DNA of 64,000 nucleotides from Vibrio parahaemolyticus (GTDB lineage: Bacteria; Pseudomonadota; Gammaproteobacteria; Enterobacterales; Vibrionaceae): contig NZ_UHIL01000002.1 in assembly GCF_900460535.1 (NCBI RefSeq), forward strand, positions 1,550,001 to 1,614,000. Direction: 5' to 3'. The position numbers and the translations under genes were made by a program. The notes under the pieces were generated by a model, which was given only the letters and a program-made list of their open reading frames with translations, searched no databases and was not told the origin of the DNA. Shown one piece after another: positions 9,522-18,841 of this stretch. Each line of letters starts with the position of its first letter. The first letter of the stretch is position 1.

Positions 9522-10391
9522 ATGAGTTGGTTAGAAAAACTATTAGATAAAAAGAACATCATTAATACGCGTAAAGCGTCGATTCCGGAAGGCGTATGGA
9601 CTAAGTGTCCGTCTTGTGACCAAGTGCTGTATCGCATCGCGCTCAAGGAAAACTTGGAAGTTTGCCCCAAGTGTCAACACCATTTGCGAATGTCTGCGCG
9701 ACATCGTTTAGACAGCTTCTTGGACAAAGGTGAGCGTATAGAGCTTGCTAGCAAATATGAGCCGAAAGATCTGCTCAATTTTAAGGACAAGAAACGCTAC
9801 AAAGAGCGTCTTGCTCTCTCTCAAAAAAGTACTGGCGAAAAAGATGCGTTGGTCGTAATGAAAGGCGAGCTGTTGGGCTTACCCATCGTGGCTTGCGCGT
9901 TCGAGTTCTCTTTCATGGCTGGCTCGATGGGGTCGGTTGTGGGTGCTCGTTTTGTTGATGCTGTGAATACGGCGATAGAGGAAAATTGCGGGTTAGTTTG
10001 CTTTTCTGCGTGTGGTGGCGCACGTATGCAAGAGTCGCTGATGGCTTTAATGCAAATGGCCAAAACCAGCGCTGCGTTGGAGCGTTTATCCAATGCGCGC
10101 TTGCCTTATATCTCGGTATTGACCGATCAAACCTTTGGCGGCGTCTCGGCAAGCTTGGCAATGCTGGGGGACATCAATATTGGTGAGCCTGAGGCTAGAA
10201 TCGGGTTTGCAGGACGTCGCGTAATTGAGCAAACTGTACGAGAAAAGCTACCGGATGGTTTTCAACAAAGCGAGTTTCTGCTTGAGCATGGCGCTTTAGA
10301 TATGATTGTGCAAAGGCACGATATGCGCGCGAGAATAGGTGGATTGATAGCAAAACTCACTAATACAAGCATCCGACTAGAAGTTAAGTAA
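9522..10391 (+). CDS. accD: Acetyl-CoA carboxylase carboxyltransferase beta subunit, probable paralogue
   Basis: 289 aa from the ATG with an AAAGG site upstream. It starts MSWLEKLL and follows AccD throughout: the zinc ribbon (CPSC and CPKC), [54 protein letters not shown] and [20 protein letters not shown]. The first step of fatty-acid synthesis needs this subunit with AccA. Compared with E. coli AccD as I recall it, several invariant-looking positions differ (DPTMGGV becomes DQTFGGV; GPRVIEQ becomes GRRVIEQ) and the C-terminal tail is missing. Vibrios carry accD on chromosome I near folC, so this is probably a diverged second copy. Confidence 0.85.
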   Translation: MSWLEKLLDKKNIINTRKASIPEGVWTKCPSCDQVLYRIALKENLEVCPKCQHHLRMSARHRLDSFLDKGERIELASKYEPKDLLNFKDKKRYKERLALSQKSTGEKDALVVMKGELLGLPIVACAFEFSFMAGSMGSVVGARFVDAVNTAIEENCGLVCFSACGGARMQESLMALMQMAKTSAALERLSNARLPYISVLTDQTFGGVSASLAMLGDINIGEPEARIGFAGRRVIEQTVREKLPDGFQQSEFLLEHGALDMIVQRHDMRARIGGLIAKLTNTSIRLEVK

Positions 10392-10535
10392 TTGCGGTTG
10401 GCTCATGCTTTATATGTTCTTTGAGATACTCACTGCTATGCGTTCGACCTTTCAGAAACCACGCCTCGAAAATGCAGTTTACGCCTCCGTTTTAACAAGT
10501 TACATTGCTGAAGATTTGATTCAAAGGACAGAACA

Positions 10536-11613
10536 ATGAGTACCCACCTAAAACAGCTTTGTCATACCCACCTCCCAGGTAATAAAGAAGACTCTCCAGC
10601 CGAGCACTTTGCAAAAATGGCAAAGTGGTGTGAAGAGAACAAAGTGAATCACGATGTCTATGGCGAGGGAGAAACGATTCACGCGTTCGAGCAAAAGGTT
10701 GCCGATCTGCTGGGTTACGAGGCGGGCCTTTTTGTTGTCACTGGGACGATGACACAGCCAACGGTGCTAGAAATCGTCACAAGACAAAAGCGTAATCCTA
10801 TTGTTGCGATGCATGCATCTAGCCATATACCTGAACATGAAAAGCAAGGCTATCAGCTTCAACATCGCTTTAGTGTTTTTGCCAGTAGGGAACGTTTACC
10901 AAACGTGGAAGCTTGAGGGTCTCACTGCGTGGCCGGATGAAATCTCAGCCGTTTTGTATGAACTCCCGATGCGAGAAATTGGCGGTCAGTTACCTTCATG
11001 GCAAGAACTGGAAGAAATCAAAGCTTACTGCGCCGAAAAAGACATTCATCTCCACATGGATGGTGCAAGGCTTTGGGAAACCGCAGCGTATTATCAGAAA
11101 GAATACCGCGAGATCGCCGCTGGTTTTGATACGACGTATGTACCACTCTATAAAGGCATTAACGGCATGGGCGGATCTATGCTGCTTGGTTCAAAGGCGT
11201 TCATTGAACTGGCCTCAATGAGGATGAAGCGACAAGGTGGCAACCTGTACCACAGAACACCTTATGTAGTGTCTGCGGCAATGCAGTTCGATGAAAGGTT
11301 GGCGCAGCTACCGGATCTGTTTGAGCGAACAAAACAAATCTACAAGATCATTGATGAGTTCCCATCTTTGGCGGTAAGACCAACCCAACCGCAAGCAAAC
11401 ATGTTGCACCTTATCCTGCCTTTCAGCTGTGAAAAGTTGAAAGAACTTCAACATACTTTCGCTACAGAAAAGGGCATTTGGTTTGGTAATCCGCAAGTCA
11501 CGGCACATCCACATCAATCCATCGTTGAGTGGTATGTCGGTGACTACCTGCTCAACCTTGGTGACGAAGAATTAAGGTCATTTTTCAACCAGTTACTCGG
11601 TGGTAAGGCATAA
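10536..11613 (+). pseudogene. Low-specificity threonine aldolase / beta-eliminating lyase, frameshifted
   Basis: Two overlapping reading frames together make one PLP-dependent beta-eliminating lyase. The first ends shortly after HRFSVFASR. The second resumes at LPVGNVYQTWKLEGLTAW and runs through the active-site region HLHMDGARLWE and YVPLYKGINGMGG (the PLP lysine) to the end. Removing one T from the T5 run at 10876-10880 restores a continuous 359-aa protein reading HRFSVLPVGN. The reaction would be reversible cleavage of L-threonine or allo-threonine to glycine and acetaldehyde. The frameshift may be real or a homopolymer sequencing error. Confidence 0.85.
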
Positions 11614-11695
11614 ACTTATCAATATGCGAGCTTACTAACACGCCATACGTGACACTTCATGTATTCTTAATTGAAGCGAAGAAGAGGATTTATCA

Positions 11696-11956
11696 ATGTC
11701 AAAAAGCTCCAAGCTTCACAATGAAGACAAACTGGTTAAAAAGGCACTAGAGATTGGTGGGAAGATGGCGAAGCTACAAGGCTTTGATCTCCCACAGTCA
11801 CCACAGCCTCTAAGAGTAAAAGCGATTTACCTATTCTTGGTCGATGCCAAACAGATCACGCCACTACCGGAAAGCAAGCTAGATGGCGCAAGCATCAAAC
11901 ACCGACTGGCAGTATGGATACACAGTGCGTTGCCAGACAACGACCCTCTAAAGTAA
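11696..11956 (+). CDS. DUF5062 family protein
   Basis: 86 aa, basic, with the DUF5062 look (KLVKKALEIGGKMAKLQGF, then IKHRLAVWIHSALPDNDPL). It has a good GAAGAGG ribosome site and its own terminator. The family is common in Vibrio and has no known function to me. Confidence 0.75.
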   Translation: MSKSSKLHNEDKLVKKALEIGGKMAKLQGFDLPQSPQPLRVKAIYLFLVDAKQITPLPESKLDGASIKHRLAVWIHSALPDNDPLK

Positions 11957-11989
11957 AAGCCTCAAGAAGTTACATAGGTCATTAATTCA

Positions 11990-12020
11990 CAAGGCGAGCC
12001 AGATGGTTCGCCTTGTCTGA
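11990..12020 (+). terminator. Terminator after the DUF5062 gene
   Basis: CAAGGCGAGCC pairs with GGTTCGCCTTG (one G-T pair) around a 4-nt loop, followed by a weak T-tract. Confidence 0.65.
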
Positions 12021-12179
12021 TCTTGGCAAGTGCACCTAGGTCTTCTAATGTTTCGTTATCATTGATTTACAAATCAGCATCAAAAGGGCTAAAGATAAAG
12101 CCAGAGAAGCGCTACAATGCACGCGTTGCAAGAGTGCAACCAAGAATACTCATTTACAGAAGCCTTGAAGTAACCATAC

Positions 12180-12674
12180 ATGTCTAAAGATTTCGAATTC
12201 ACTACAGAATACACACTCGACAAGCCATTTTTTGCTGAGTGTTATGATCAAACTAGCCAGCCAGTTAAGTTCCCGCAAGCGTATTTGAAAGGGATCCTCT
12301 TTCTAATTTTTGGTGTGGTTTTATTGGAGTTTGAACTGCTACCTAACGGTTATGTCGGTTGGTTCTTTATCGTATTGAGTGTGATTGAAGCGTGTAGCGT
12401 TTACTTCAAAAGAACCTGGTGGCTATGGCGTCAAACCATCAGTTCAAGCCGTGGCAACAAAGTGGTGTTTGAAGTGAATGTAGATGGCGTGCGCTATAAA
12501 AGCGGTAAAATCGATCGCAGCCTCGCTTGGAGTGAAATCGACCAACTCGAACAAACTGATTTGGGCTTTGTCCTTCACCTTGGTAAACAACGCCAATACA
12601 TAAGCAAATCTTGTTTAAACGAAGAAGTCATCACGTTTATGGTAGAGCAGCACGCCGCATCAAAAGTGAGCTAA
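12180..12674 (+). CDS. YcxB-like membrane protein
   Basis: 164 aa. Two adjacent hydrophobic helices (about 35-52 and 58-76) form a hairpin. A C-terminal beta-rich domain of the YcxB type follows (VDGVRYKSGKIDRSLAWSEIDQ, then LGKQRQYISKSCL). The function is unknown. Its last 46 codons plus the terminator are repeated at 17300-17487, so this gene's 3' end marks the left edge of a small island. Confidence 0.7.
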   Translation: MSKDFEFTTEYTLDKPFFAECYDQTSQPVKFPQAYLKGILFLIFGVVLLEFELLPNGYVGWFFIVLSVIEACSVYFKRTWWLWRQTISSSRGNKVVFEVNVDGVRYKSGKIDRSLAWSEIDQLEQTDLGFVLHLGKQRQYISKSCLNEEVITFMVEQHAASKVS

Positions 12675-12695
12675 CAAATCCCTATTAACAGAAGA

Positions 12696-12723
12696 GGCGA
12701 GCCAATGGGTTCGCCTTTTTTGA
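12696..12723 (+). terminator. Terminator after the YcxB-like gene
   Basis: AGGCGAGCC pairs with GGTTCGCCT, followed by TTTTTT. A degraded copy of the same terminator sits at about 17459-17482. Confidence 0.75.
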
Positions 12724-13017
12724 TCTTAGGATTTGATGCCTATGGGGTAGCTCTGGTTCAGACTTAAAATATGAACCACTATACTCGGTGTTTTGAGTTG
12801 CGTCATTCCAGTATATGGACAACCTAGTTATTACAACTTGTTTAGCGAAAATAGATTAGATGCATGCGTGTATTCGGGTTTTAATGAGTAGTTAACTCGA
12901 CCCTTGATGTATTAGCACCTTGATGCAATTTCGCGAGCGCGGAAACAATCCAAAGGATTCAAGGACTGTCTTGCCTGCTCTTCGCTATATCAAGATGTAA
13001 GTAACGTATTTGACTTA

Positions 13018-13199
13018 CTACTCGTAAGTTAGAGGCGCATGATATTTACTGCCATAATGAAGCAACGCCCAAGCCGTTCTTGTGGTCTTATTTGCTAAAT
13101 CAATGGCGATAGTAGTAGACTTTTTCATGTATGGACTCCTTAATTTAGGCTTTGAAACCATAAATTCTAGATCCCTCCTGGGGGAGGGAGTCCATACAT
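13018..13199 (-). mobile_element. IS110-family remnant with an internally deleted transposase
   Basis: A 36-codon minus-strand frame (13018-13128) reads MKKSTTIAIDLA joined in frame to NKTTRTAWALLHYG. The first part is a typical IS110 transposase N-terminus (strand with the first catalytic Asp), the second a typical IS110 C-terminus, so about 300 residues are deleted cleanly. Upstream of its start are the 12-bp inverted repeats TGTATGGACTCC (13128-13139) and GGAGTCCATACA (13187-13198), with a 7-bp G/C hairpin just inside (13172-13189). It should be inactive. The stretch 12724-13017 shows no other gene. Confidence 0.65.
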
Positions 13200-13418
13200 C
13201 GCGAGCCTAGACGAGACTAGGAATCTCCCTAAGTATGCTGCGGCGTTAGTGTTTAAACTGAACCAAAAAAGTGACAAGGAGATAGTGTATTGTGATCCTG
13301 AAGTGATGACGCCAACTTCTAGCGCTCTTTTGCCCGATTATTAGGTTCGGCAAAGATTTGACATTCGTTAGTTTGCTGGATTTTCCCTAATAAAATTCAT
13401 GTGACCAGTGTTGGGCTT

Positions 13419-13616
13419 ATGCGTCTAAAGGTAATTTCTATGCGGAAGGAACTTATTCGATTTGAGGGGGCTATACATGGAATTTCGATTCGAGCCCCAT
13501 GGGAAGCGTTCGAAGTTTTAGGGAAAGTAGCTTATAAGAATGGAGTGCACAGCGAGAATCGAACCTGCATCATCAGCTTGGAAGGAGACGAAGTACGGGT
13601 TTTGTATTTCCATTAA
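13419..13616 (+). CDS. Small hypothetical protein, 65 aa
   Basis: An open frame from ATG 13419 (another ATG at 13440) with the compact sequence RFEGAIHGISIRAPWEAFEV. It is not recognised. It lies inside the small island between IS110 and the lipase. No strong ribosome site is visible, so it may not be expressed. The AT-rich stretch 13617-13909 that follows shows no gene. Confidence 0.35.
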   Translation: MRLKVISMRKELIRFEGAIHGISIRAPWEAFEVLGKVAYKNGVHSENRTCIISLEGDEVRVLYFH

Positions 13617-13909
13617 ATCTATTTAATATCAATTATTTAAATTGATTTTTTCAACGGGAATCCAAAAATAGTTGAAACTGTAAACCTACATTTTGGCTCC
13701 TAATCACGAATTTGAAAATAGTGAAAAATTCATCATTTTCAAATTCGTATCGATAAATCCCGACCCGATTTGGTTAGAAAGTTTCATCTAAAAAGTGCTT
13801 AATAAAAATCCCATTTAGCGGCATTATGTCAATGTCACCAGTTAACTTATGAGGTGATGAGTTAACATCCACTAAGGAATCACTTTACTATGCCATTGCA
13901 ATTGTTAGG

Positions 13910-15106
13910 TTAACTTAGCAACGATATCGCTTGTTTAGATACTCTGACTAGTCGTCCAATGGTTTTTTCGAAAACCCATCTAATGAATCGGGCGGATAAG
14001 TCTTCAACGATGGTCCCATAGTGACCGGCAAAAACAAGCATATGGCCTAATAAGCCTTTTAGTTGCTCTTCATTGCGCTTAGATGATTTTGCTACGGATT
14101 CTAGCTTTCTTGAAAGCCAATCATAAAAAGTCAAGCCAGCAATCACCCCTGCTTGAATCGTTACCGTTGACAAAAGAGCCACATCTTTCAAATAGGTGAT
14201 AAGTGCGCCCTGTATTCTATCGGCCCAATATTCCGAAAAAGAAGCTTGATTTCGTTGCTCGTACTTTAGCCGGATAGGGGTAAATAAGTGGTCATTCGAT
14301 TTCCTCTTCAACGCTCCCCAAGAATCCGAGGAAGCAGTGTTTAGGTAACCCGGATTTTTGTTTCTTGCCATCAAATGGGCTGATATGCTTAACCCAGTGC
14401 CAGAGTCTAAGCGGTACTCGCCTGTCGAGATTGGAGCATGAATAAATGGCCAAAGCGGTACTTTTGGTACAGGATCAGCACCATGCGTACATCGATAAAC
14501 GCCATCGTTTAGCTTTTCCGATGAGCGTGCGTATGCTTCCAGACCAACTCTAGGAGCGCCAAAGGTGTATAAAGTGGTTCTGACCTTCATCTCACTACGC
14601 ACCCAATCAGCGCAAAGTGATGCGAGTGCTCCACCTAAGCTGTGCCCAACGCAATGTATACGTTTTGGTTTGGGATATATCTGCATAATATACTGCTTCA
14701 ACTTGGGGCTAATACTTTGAAAACAATTGTTGAAACCAGCATGAGCGGGCGAACCGTTTGGTGATCCTTTCACCCCTATATTCGCATTTGTGATCCAGTC
14801 ATTAGCATTTTGTGTTCCTCGAATTGAAATGACAATTTCATTCTTAAATGTTGAACCTTTACCAGTGCCAACCACTGCAAACGCCTCTGAAGTTCTCATC
14901 AAGCCAGGGATAACTTTACGCAATACCGGTACATTGGATAAACCCGCTACACCGCCTGTAAAACCATCAAATACATCATTTTCAGAAAAAGAAAAGTGAT
15001 TTGAAAAACTGTTTTCGCCTGGCATGATAAAACGGCCATTATTTTCATAAGCTTTGTAAGGAATATCCGCTATTTCTGAAGCCATTTTTGGTGTTAACTT
15101 TGCCAT
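13910..15106 (-). CDS. Class-3 lipase-fold protein, probable antibacterial phospholipase effector
   Basis: 398 aa. An alpha/beta-hydrolase of the lipase class 3 family: EIVISIRGTQNANDWITNA provides the oxyanion strand, CVGHSLGGALAS (about 150-160) the nucleophile Ser, and HGADPVPKVPLWPF the catalytic Asp. The C-terminal part has a hydrophobic stretch (about 310-330) that may insert in membranes. There is no N-terminal signal peptide. Its start overlaps the stop of the upstream lipoprotein gene by one base (TAATG), so the two are translationally coupled. A signal-less lipase with a periplasmic lipoprotein partner fits a type VI secretion lipase effector and its immunity protein. No PAAR, VgrG or adaptor gene is in the window, so delivery is inferred. 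Confidence 0.75.
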   Translation of the reverse strand: MAKLTPKMASEIADIPYKAYENNGRFIMPGENSFSNHFSFSENDVFDGFTGGVAGLSNVPVLRKVIPGLMRTSEAFAVVGTGKGSTFKNEIVISIRGTQNANDWITNANIGVKGSPNGSPAHAGFNNCFQSISPKLKQYIMQIYPKPKRIHCVGHSLGGALASLCADWVRSEMKVRTTLYTFGAPRVGLEAYARSSEKLNDGVYRCTHGADPVPKVPLWPFIHAPISTGEYRLDSGTGLSISAHLMARNKNPGYLNTASSDSWGALKRKSNDHLFTPIRLKYEQRNQASFSEYWADRIQGALITYLKDVALLSTVTIQAGVIAGLTFYDWLSRKLESVAKSSKRNEEQLKGLLGHMLVFAGHYGTIVEDLSARFIRWVFEKTIGRLVRVSKQAISLLS

Positions 15107-15654
15107 TACGTGTCCTTGTTTAGTAATATTTTTTTAGAAAATCCTTTCAAATCACACCTACTAATAATTTCAAGATCTAGGCCATTCTCAACAAATTTAT
15201 TTTTGAAAAAGTAATGATATTCGCCCGAATTAATCTCACAACTTAAATCAAGAAGATTATCTGAAATAAATTCATAGGGTTTCACTTCAGAAAAGCGAGC
15301 CTCTAGTAAGTAGTATTTTTTGCCATCTACAAAAATGTAAATGCCAATGTAGCTAGAGGATTCATGAAGGGCAGGTTCTTTAAACGTTTGATAGTGGTAT
15401 GTGGGTTCGAAATGAAAATCCCCCTTTTCTGACGTAATTGTCTCGGTGATATAACGGTGTTTAGAAAAAGCCGTGTGTAGATAAACCACCTCGCTAGTAA
15501 ACGCTTTCCCGCCTAAGTATAGGCTACCAGTGATCTCTGAGCTAAGTATGTATTGAAACTTTTTTGATTTGAAGAAATTAAACATATCTGCGTTACAACC
15601 TGTTGAGAGCAATAATATTGTGGCACTCATAAGGAAAACCGGTATTTTAGTCAT
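15106..15654 (-). CDS. Lipoprotein, probable immunity protein to the lipase
   Basis: About 182 aa from the ATG at 15654 (another in-frame ATG at 15675). The N-terminus is a lipoprotein signal peptide with lipobox LLSTGC at about residues 15-20. The mature part begins NADMFNFFK, and residues 40-90 look like a carboxypeptidase-regulatory/DUF6795-type beta-sandwich (ITGSLYLGGKAF, then EKGDFHFEP). Two cysteines near the end (LSCE, RCDL) match those of the orphan protein at 6960-7487. It sits directly upstream of, and overlaps, the lipase, the usual layout for a lipase effector and its periplasmic inhibitor. Confidence 0.65.
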   Translation of the reverse strand: MTKIPVFLMSATILLLSTGCNADMFNFFKSKKFQYILSSEITGSLYLGGKAFTSEVVYLHTAFSKHRYITETITSEKGDFHFEPTYHYQTFKEPALHESSSYIGIYIFVDGKKYYLLEARFSEVKPYEFISDNLLDLSCEINSGEYHYFFKNKFVENGLDLEIISRCDLKGFSKKILLNKDT

Positions 15655-15675
15655 TTGTTTGCCAATATTGTACAT

Positions 15676-16063
15676 AGGTCAACCCATATCCACGCGTGAG
15701 ACGATACTATGTCCTAATGCTCTCAAGTGCCAGCCTAGGGCCGCTCAAATTCTCAAAATAAGTCATGTCAAATCTTATATCTAGGCATACTTTAAAAAAT
15801 AATGTAAATGACATGTCTATTACTTTCATGGGTTCAACATAAGCACACTCCCTCTGGTAAAAAATAGCGAACTATTCGTTAAAGTGCTTATCCACGTCCA
15901 CTTCGTAAGCTTGCGTACTCATTGTCTCATTCTGCATTCTTATCATTAAGACAAGTTAACAATCGCCAACGCACAAATGGTTGTTTTTATAACCAATAAA
16001 ACAACGCGCAGTGTTATGAACTTCACGAATATGGATCATACGAATCTAGTACTAAAGTTTTGT
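15676..16063. other. Intergenic stretch without a gene
   Basis: About 390 bp of AT-rich sequence between the immunity gene and the ISL3 remnant. I see no convincing coding frame or RNA. It probably holds the promoter of the immunity-lipase pair on the minus strand. Confidence 0.5.
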
Positions 16064-17212
16064 GGTTCTTCGACGTTTGGTGTGGATTTGAGTTAAAATA
16101 CTCACCTCTAAAGTAACAATTACTACAATACCCGACCCTCAACCCCTTCGAACTCTTCTGATACCCTTATGCTCGGCTTGGGGTTACAAGCTCCTTGGAA
16201 ACTTATCGACCAACCCCTTAATACAGAACACTCTCCTTATGAGTTTCATCTACAACTCGGAGTGGAACGTGGTGCTCTTTATTCATGTTCAGAGTGTGGA
16301 ATAGCTTGCTCTGCCCATGATTTCAAAGAGAAAACATGGCGCCATCTCATTTGTTCAGCACCATTGCTATATCACAGCGAAAATACCTCGAGTTCACTGT
16401 AAGGCTCATCGATGTGCCTGGGCAAGGCCTGGTAGTGGCTTTACTTTGTTATTTGAGAAGTGGCTTTAACTCTCATAAGAGGAGTGTCCGTTCACGCTGC
16501 CGCCAAGTTTATGGAAGTGATAGATGAGCGGCTTTGGCTAGTGGTCGAAGCAGCTTTATCGCGCCTTGACCTCTCATCTTTCCAAGCCTTTGGGTTTGAT
16601 GAAACGCCTTCAAAGTGTGGACATAATTCCGTCACGGTTTTCATCGATATGGCTCGTAAAACCTTTCCTGTTGTACTTGCTACACTAGGGAAAGGAAAGC
16701 AAACAGTCACAGAGTTTAAAACCTTCATTGAGAATCATGGTGCAGGAAGTGAGCAAGTCCTTGAGGTGGTTTGCTATATGTCTCTTTCCTTTTTGATTGT
16801 TGTCAAAGATGAGTTTCCGAAAGCGAATGTTACTGTCGACTGGTTCCATGTTGTGTAGCTATATACACGAGCTGTTGATGACGTTCGGAAAAGAATGACA
16901 TGCCAAAAGCTCTTAGCTGGGCGGTTTTAAAGAATGCTGAGAGTCCGATGACAGATAAGCAAGTACAAGCTTTAGTTGAAACAGAGCAGTATGAGCTGGA
17001 GACAGCGAAAGCTTGGCGAGTAAAAGAAAAGTTACGCTGGATAAGAGAAGCAAAAACGACTCAGGCCAATTGTTGGCGCGTTACTAATTTCATCAAGTTT
17101 ACACTTAATGAAACAGGAAGTTCAAACGCTCTAGAGCCAGTAAGAAAAGTCCTAACAACCTTAGAAAAGCACTCAGAGAGAATACTTCAACGTTGGGGCT
17201 CGACCTATGCTA
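16064..17212 (+). pseudogene. Decayed ISL3-family insertion sequence
   Basis: The left end GGTTCTTCGACGTTTGG (16064) matches the usual ISL3 terminal style. Three plus-strand pieces follow in shifting frames: an N-terminal zinc-finger region (YSCSECGIACSAHDFKEKTW, with C-x2-C), a DDE core (FGFDETPSKCGHNSVTVFID, then VTVDWFHVV) and a C-terminal helical part (16900-17232, SWAVLKNAESPMT). Multiple frameshifts and a stop after WFHVV make it inactive. The right end is lost where it meets the IS481 fragment. Confidence 0.75.
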
Positions 17213-17299
17213 GTGCTGAGAATCTTGACTGACCGAGGCACTGAATACTGTGGCCGTGTTGAACAGCATGATTACCAACTCTAACTAGCTATCAATGAT
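17213..17299 (+). pseudogene. IS481-type transposase fragment
   Basis: Translating from 17213 gives VLRILTDRGTEYCGRVEQHD, a typical IS481-family integrase-core piece around its second Asp, followed by YQL, a stop, then LAIND. The stop replaces the usual Tyr codon. Only about 29 codons survive. The fragment ends in GATATCGA, which overlaps the start of the YcxB 3'-end copy, suggesting an illegitimate joint at the short homology ATCGA. Confidence 0.65.
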
Positions 17300-17487
17300 A
17301 TCGACCAACTCGAACAAACTGATTCGGATTTTATCCTTCATCTTGGTAAACAACGCCAATACATCGGTAAATCCTGCTTAAATGAAGAAGTCATCACGTT
17401 TATGGTACAGCAGCACGCCGGATCAAAAGCGAGCTAACAAATCTCTATTAAAAGAAGAGGCGAGCCAATAGGTTCGCATCTTTTGAG
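17300..17487 (+). repeat. Second copy of the YcxB-like gene 3' end plus terminator
   Basis: This stretch matches 12537-12724 along its length with roughly 10 percent differences: the same coding end (reading IDQLEQTD and LGKQRQYIGKSCL, stop at 17435-17437) and a degraded ggcgagcc terminator. It has no start of its own. The two copies are direct repeats bracketing about 4.6 kb that contains the lipase-immunity pair. From 17488 to 18004 I see no gene. Confidence 0.85.
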
Positions 17488-18004
17488 CTTGGCTACATAG
17501 TTTTAAAAAGAATCGCTAGGAAGAAACCACTACGCTGGCTAACTCGTTTTAGCCCCGAAGTGAGTTTGAGATAACAAAAACTATCAATATCAGTTCGACA
17601 GTTTCCGTTAAATTTTCTTATGCGACGATGGAGTCAGCGAAGTAATCACTGACTCTAGGTTGAATTCAAAACTTGAAGAATAAATCAAGCGAAATAAGCG
17701 TCATAGTGTGGCTTATCATTCGTTTCAATAACAGTGCAGATTATGCCCCAAAATAGCAGCTAATTGAGGCTGTACGGCTTCAGGAAGTTGCGTACCACTA
17801 CATAACTACAAAGGTCAGATTAACTTGGGACCTTAATACCGTATTAAGATCGCATCGATGCCTCATTGATAAGTCAGGAATCTAGACGTTACACGAATTT
17901 AGTTGTACTTTACGCGAGTAATTAACTTGATAGCAAAAAAACGATTGATCAATAGAGAGAAAGCCTGGCTATTCTCACCTTTTTGAAAATGTATAGAGAC
18001 ATCA

Positions 18005-18841
18005 ATGGGGAAAAGTACCTCATCCGCTCTGGTAGATAAAAATTTACTTTTGCCAGCATTGCTTGAACGTGCCGATGAAAAAGAGCTTAGCGTATTAGCG
18101 GACCTGATCACTGATAAGGGGAAAGGAAGGCTGATGCTGGACAAGAACCTAAAAGATCTAATCATCTCCTTTCAAATGAAAAATAAGCTATGTGAACTCT
18201 CTGACACTCTAGCCAAAGAGATTTGCGCCTTTGGTAGCCACTCAGCCATGAACGTTTTCAGAAGTGGGGAGGGTGTGGAATACCGCGCCATTTTAAAAAA
18301 TGTCGCCAAAATTCTGGGTGTTGAGTCCAAAGAAGCGACCGACGTTTATTCACTTGAGAGAGGCGTTCTCGCGGCTCTTATTCTCAAAGCCGTAAATGAC
18401 AAAGTCGACGACGAGTTGTTTAAGGATCTGAAGTGTAAAGACAGAAAATCGAATGCTTTGATAGCGGAATCCATACATAAAACCTCAAAGGGCAAACGTG
18501 AGCATCTCGTCGAAACGATACTCGATGTGTTTGATGCTGAGTTGGTGAGAAAACTGGTTGAGCGAGTTCTAACGGAAAAATACATTCTTATGCTTTGTTC
18601 CGGTATCGGCGCCGTGACGAATGTGGGTGCCTCTGGTGCTGGAATCATGGCTATCGCAAACTTGGCGGCGAGGTTCAACCCGCTGGTGGCAGCAGTTTCG
18701 GGAGCTGCAAGCGCAGTCTCGCTAAGCGGTCCTGCTTTTCGAATCGCTATTCCGGCCGTCGTGCAAATCGCCCTTATCCGCTATCATCAAATCGCTCTAG
18801 AAACCCAACAATTCTGTGAGGAGTTAGAATCATGCCTGTAG
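18005..18841 (+). CDS. YaaW-like (DUF3944) protein
   Basis: 278 aa. It aligns by eye with E. coli YaaW: an N-terminal ERADEKELSVLADLIT segment, the central ICAFGSHSAMNVFRSGEGVE then YRAILKNVAKIL block, and the C-terminal GPAFRIAIPAVVQIALIR block. A glycine/alanine-rich hydrophobic region (about 198-250) could be one or two membrane helices. Its 3' end overlaps the next gene by 10 bp, so they form an operon. YaaW's role is not established. Here it is the first gene of a three-gene set whose third member is truncated. Confidence 0.75.
   Translation: MGKSTSSALVDKNLLLPALLERADEKELSVLADLITDKGKGRLMLDKNLKDLIISFQMKNKLCELSDTLAKEICAFGSHSAMNVFRSGEGVEYRAILKNVAKILGVESKEATDVYSLERGVLAALILKAVNDKVDDELFKDLKCKDRKSNALIAESIHKTSKGKREHLVETILDVFDAELVRKLVERVLTEKYILMLCSGIGAVTNVGASGAGIMAIANLAARFNPLVAAVSGAASAVSLSGPAFRIAIPAVVQIALIRYHQIALETQQFCEELESCL

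Noticed and set aside
13910..15654. A complete type VI secretion cluster
   Set aside because: Only the lipase and its lipoprotein partner are present; no VgrG, PAAR, Hcp or adaptor gene was seen.
16492..16728. Minus-strand frame within the ISL3 remnant
   Set aside because: It is the shadow of the DDE transposase core on the other strand.
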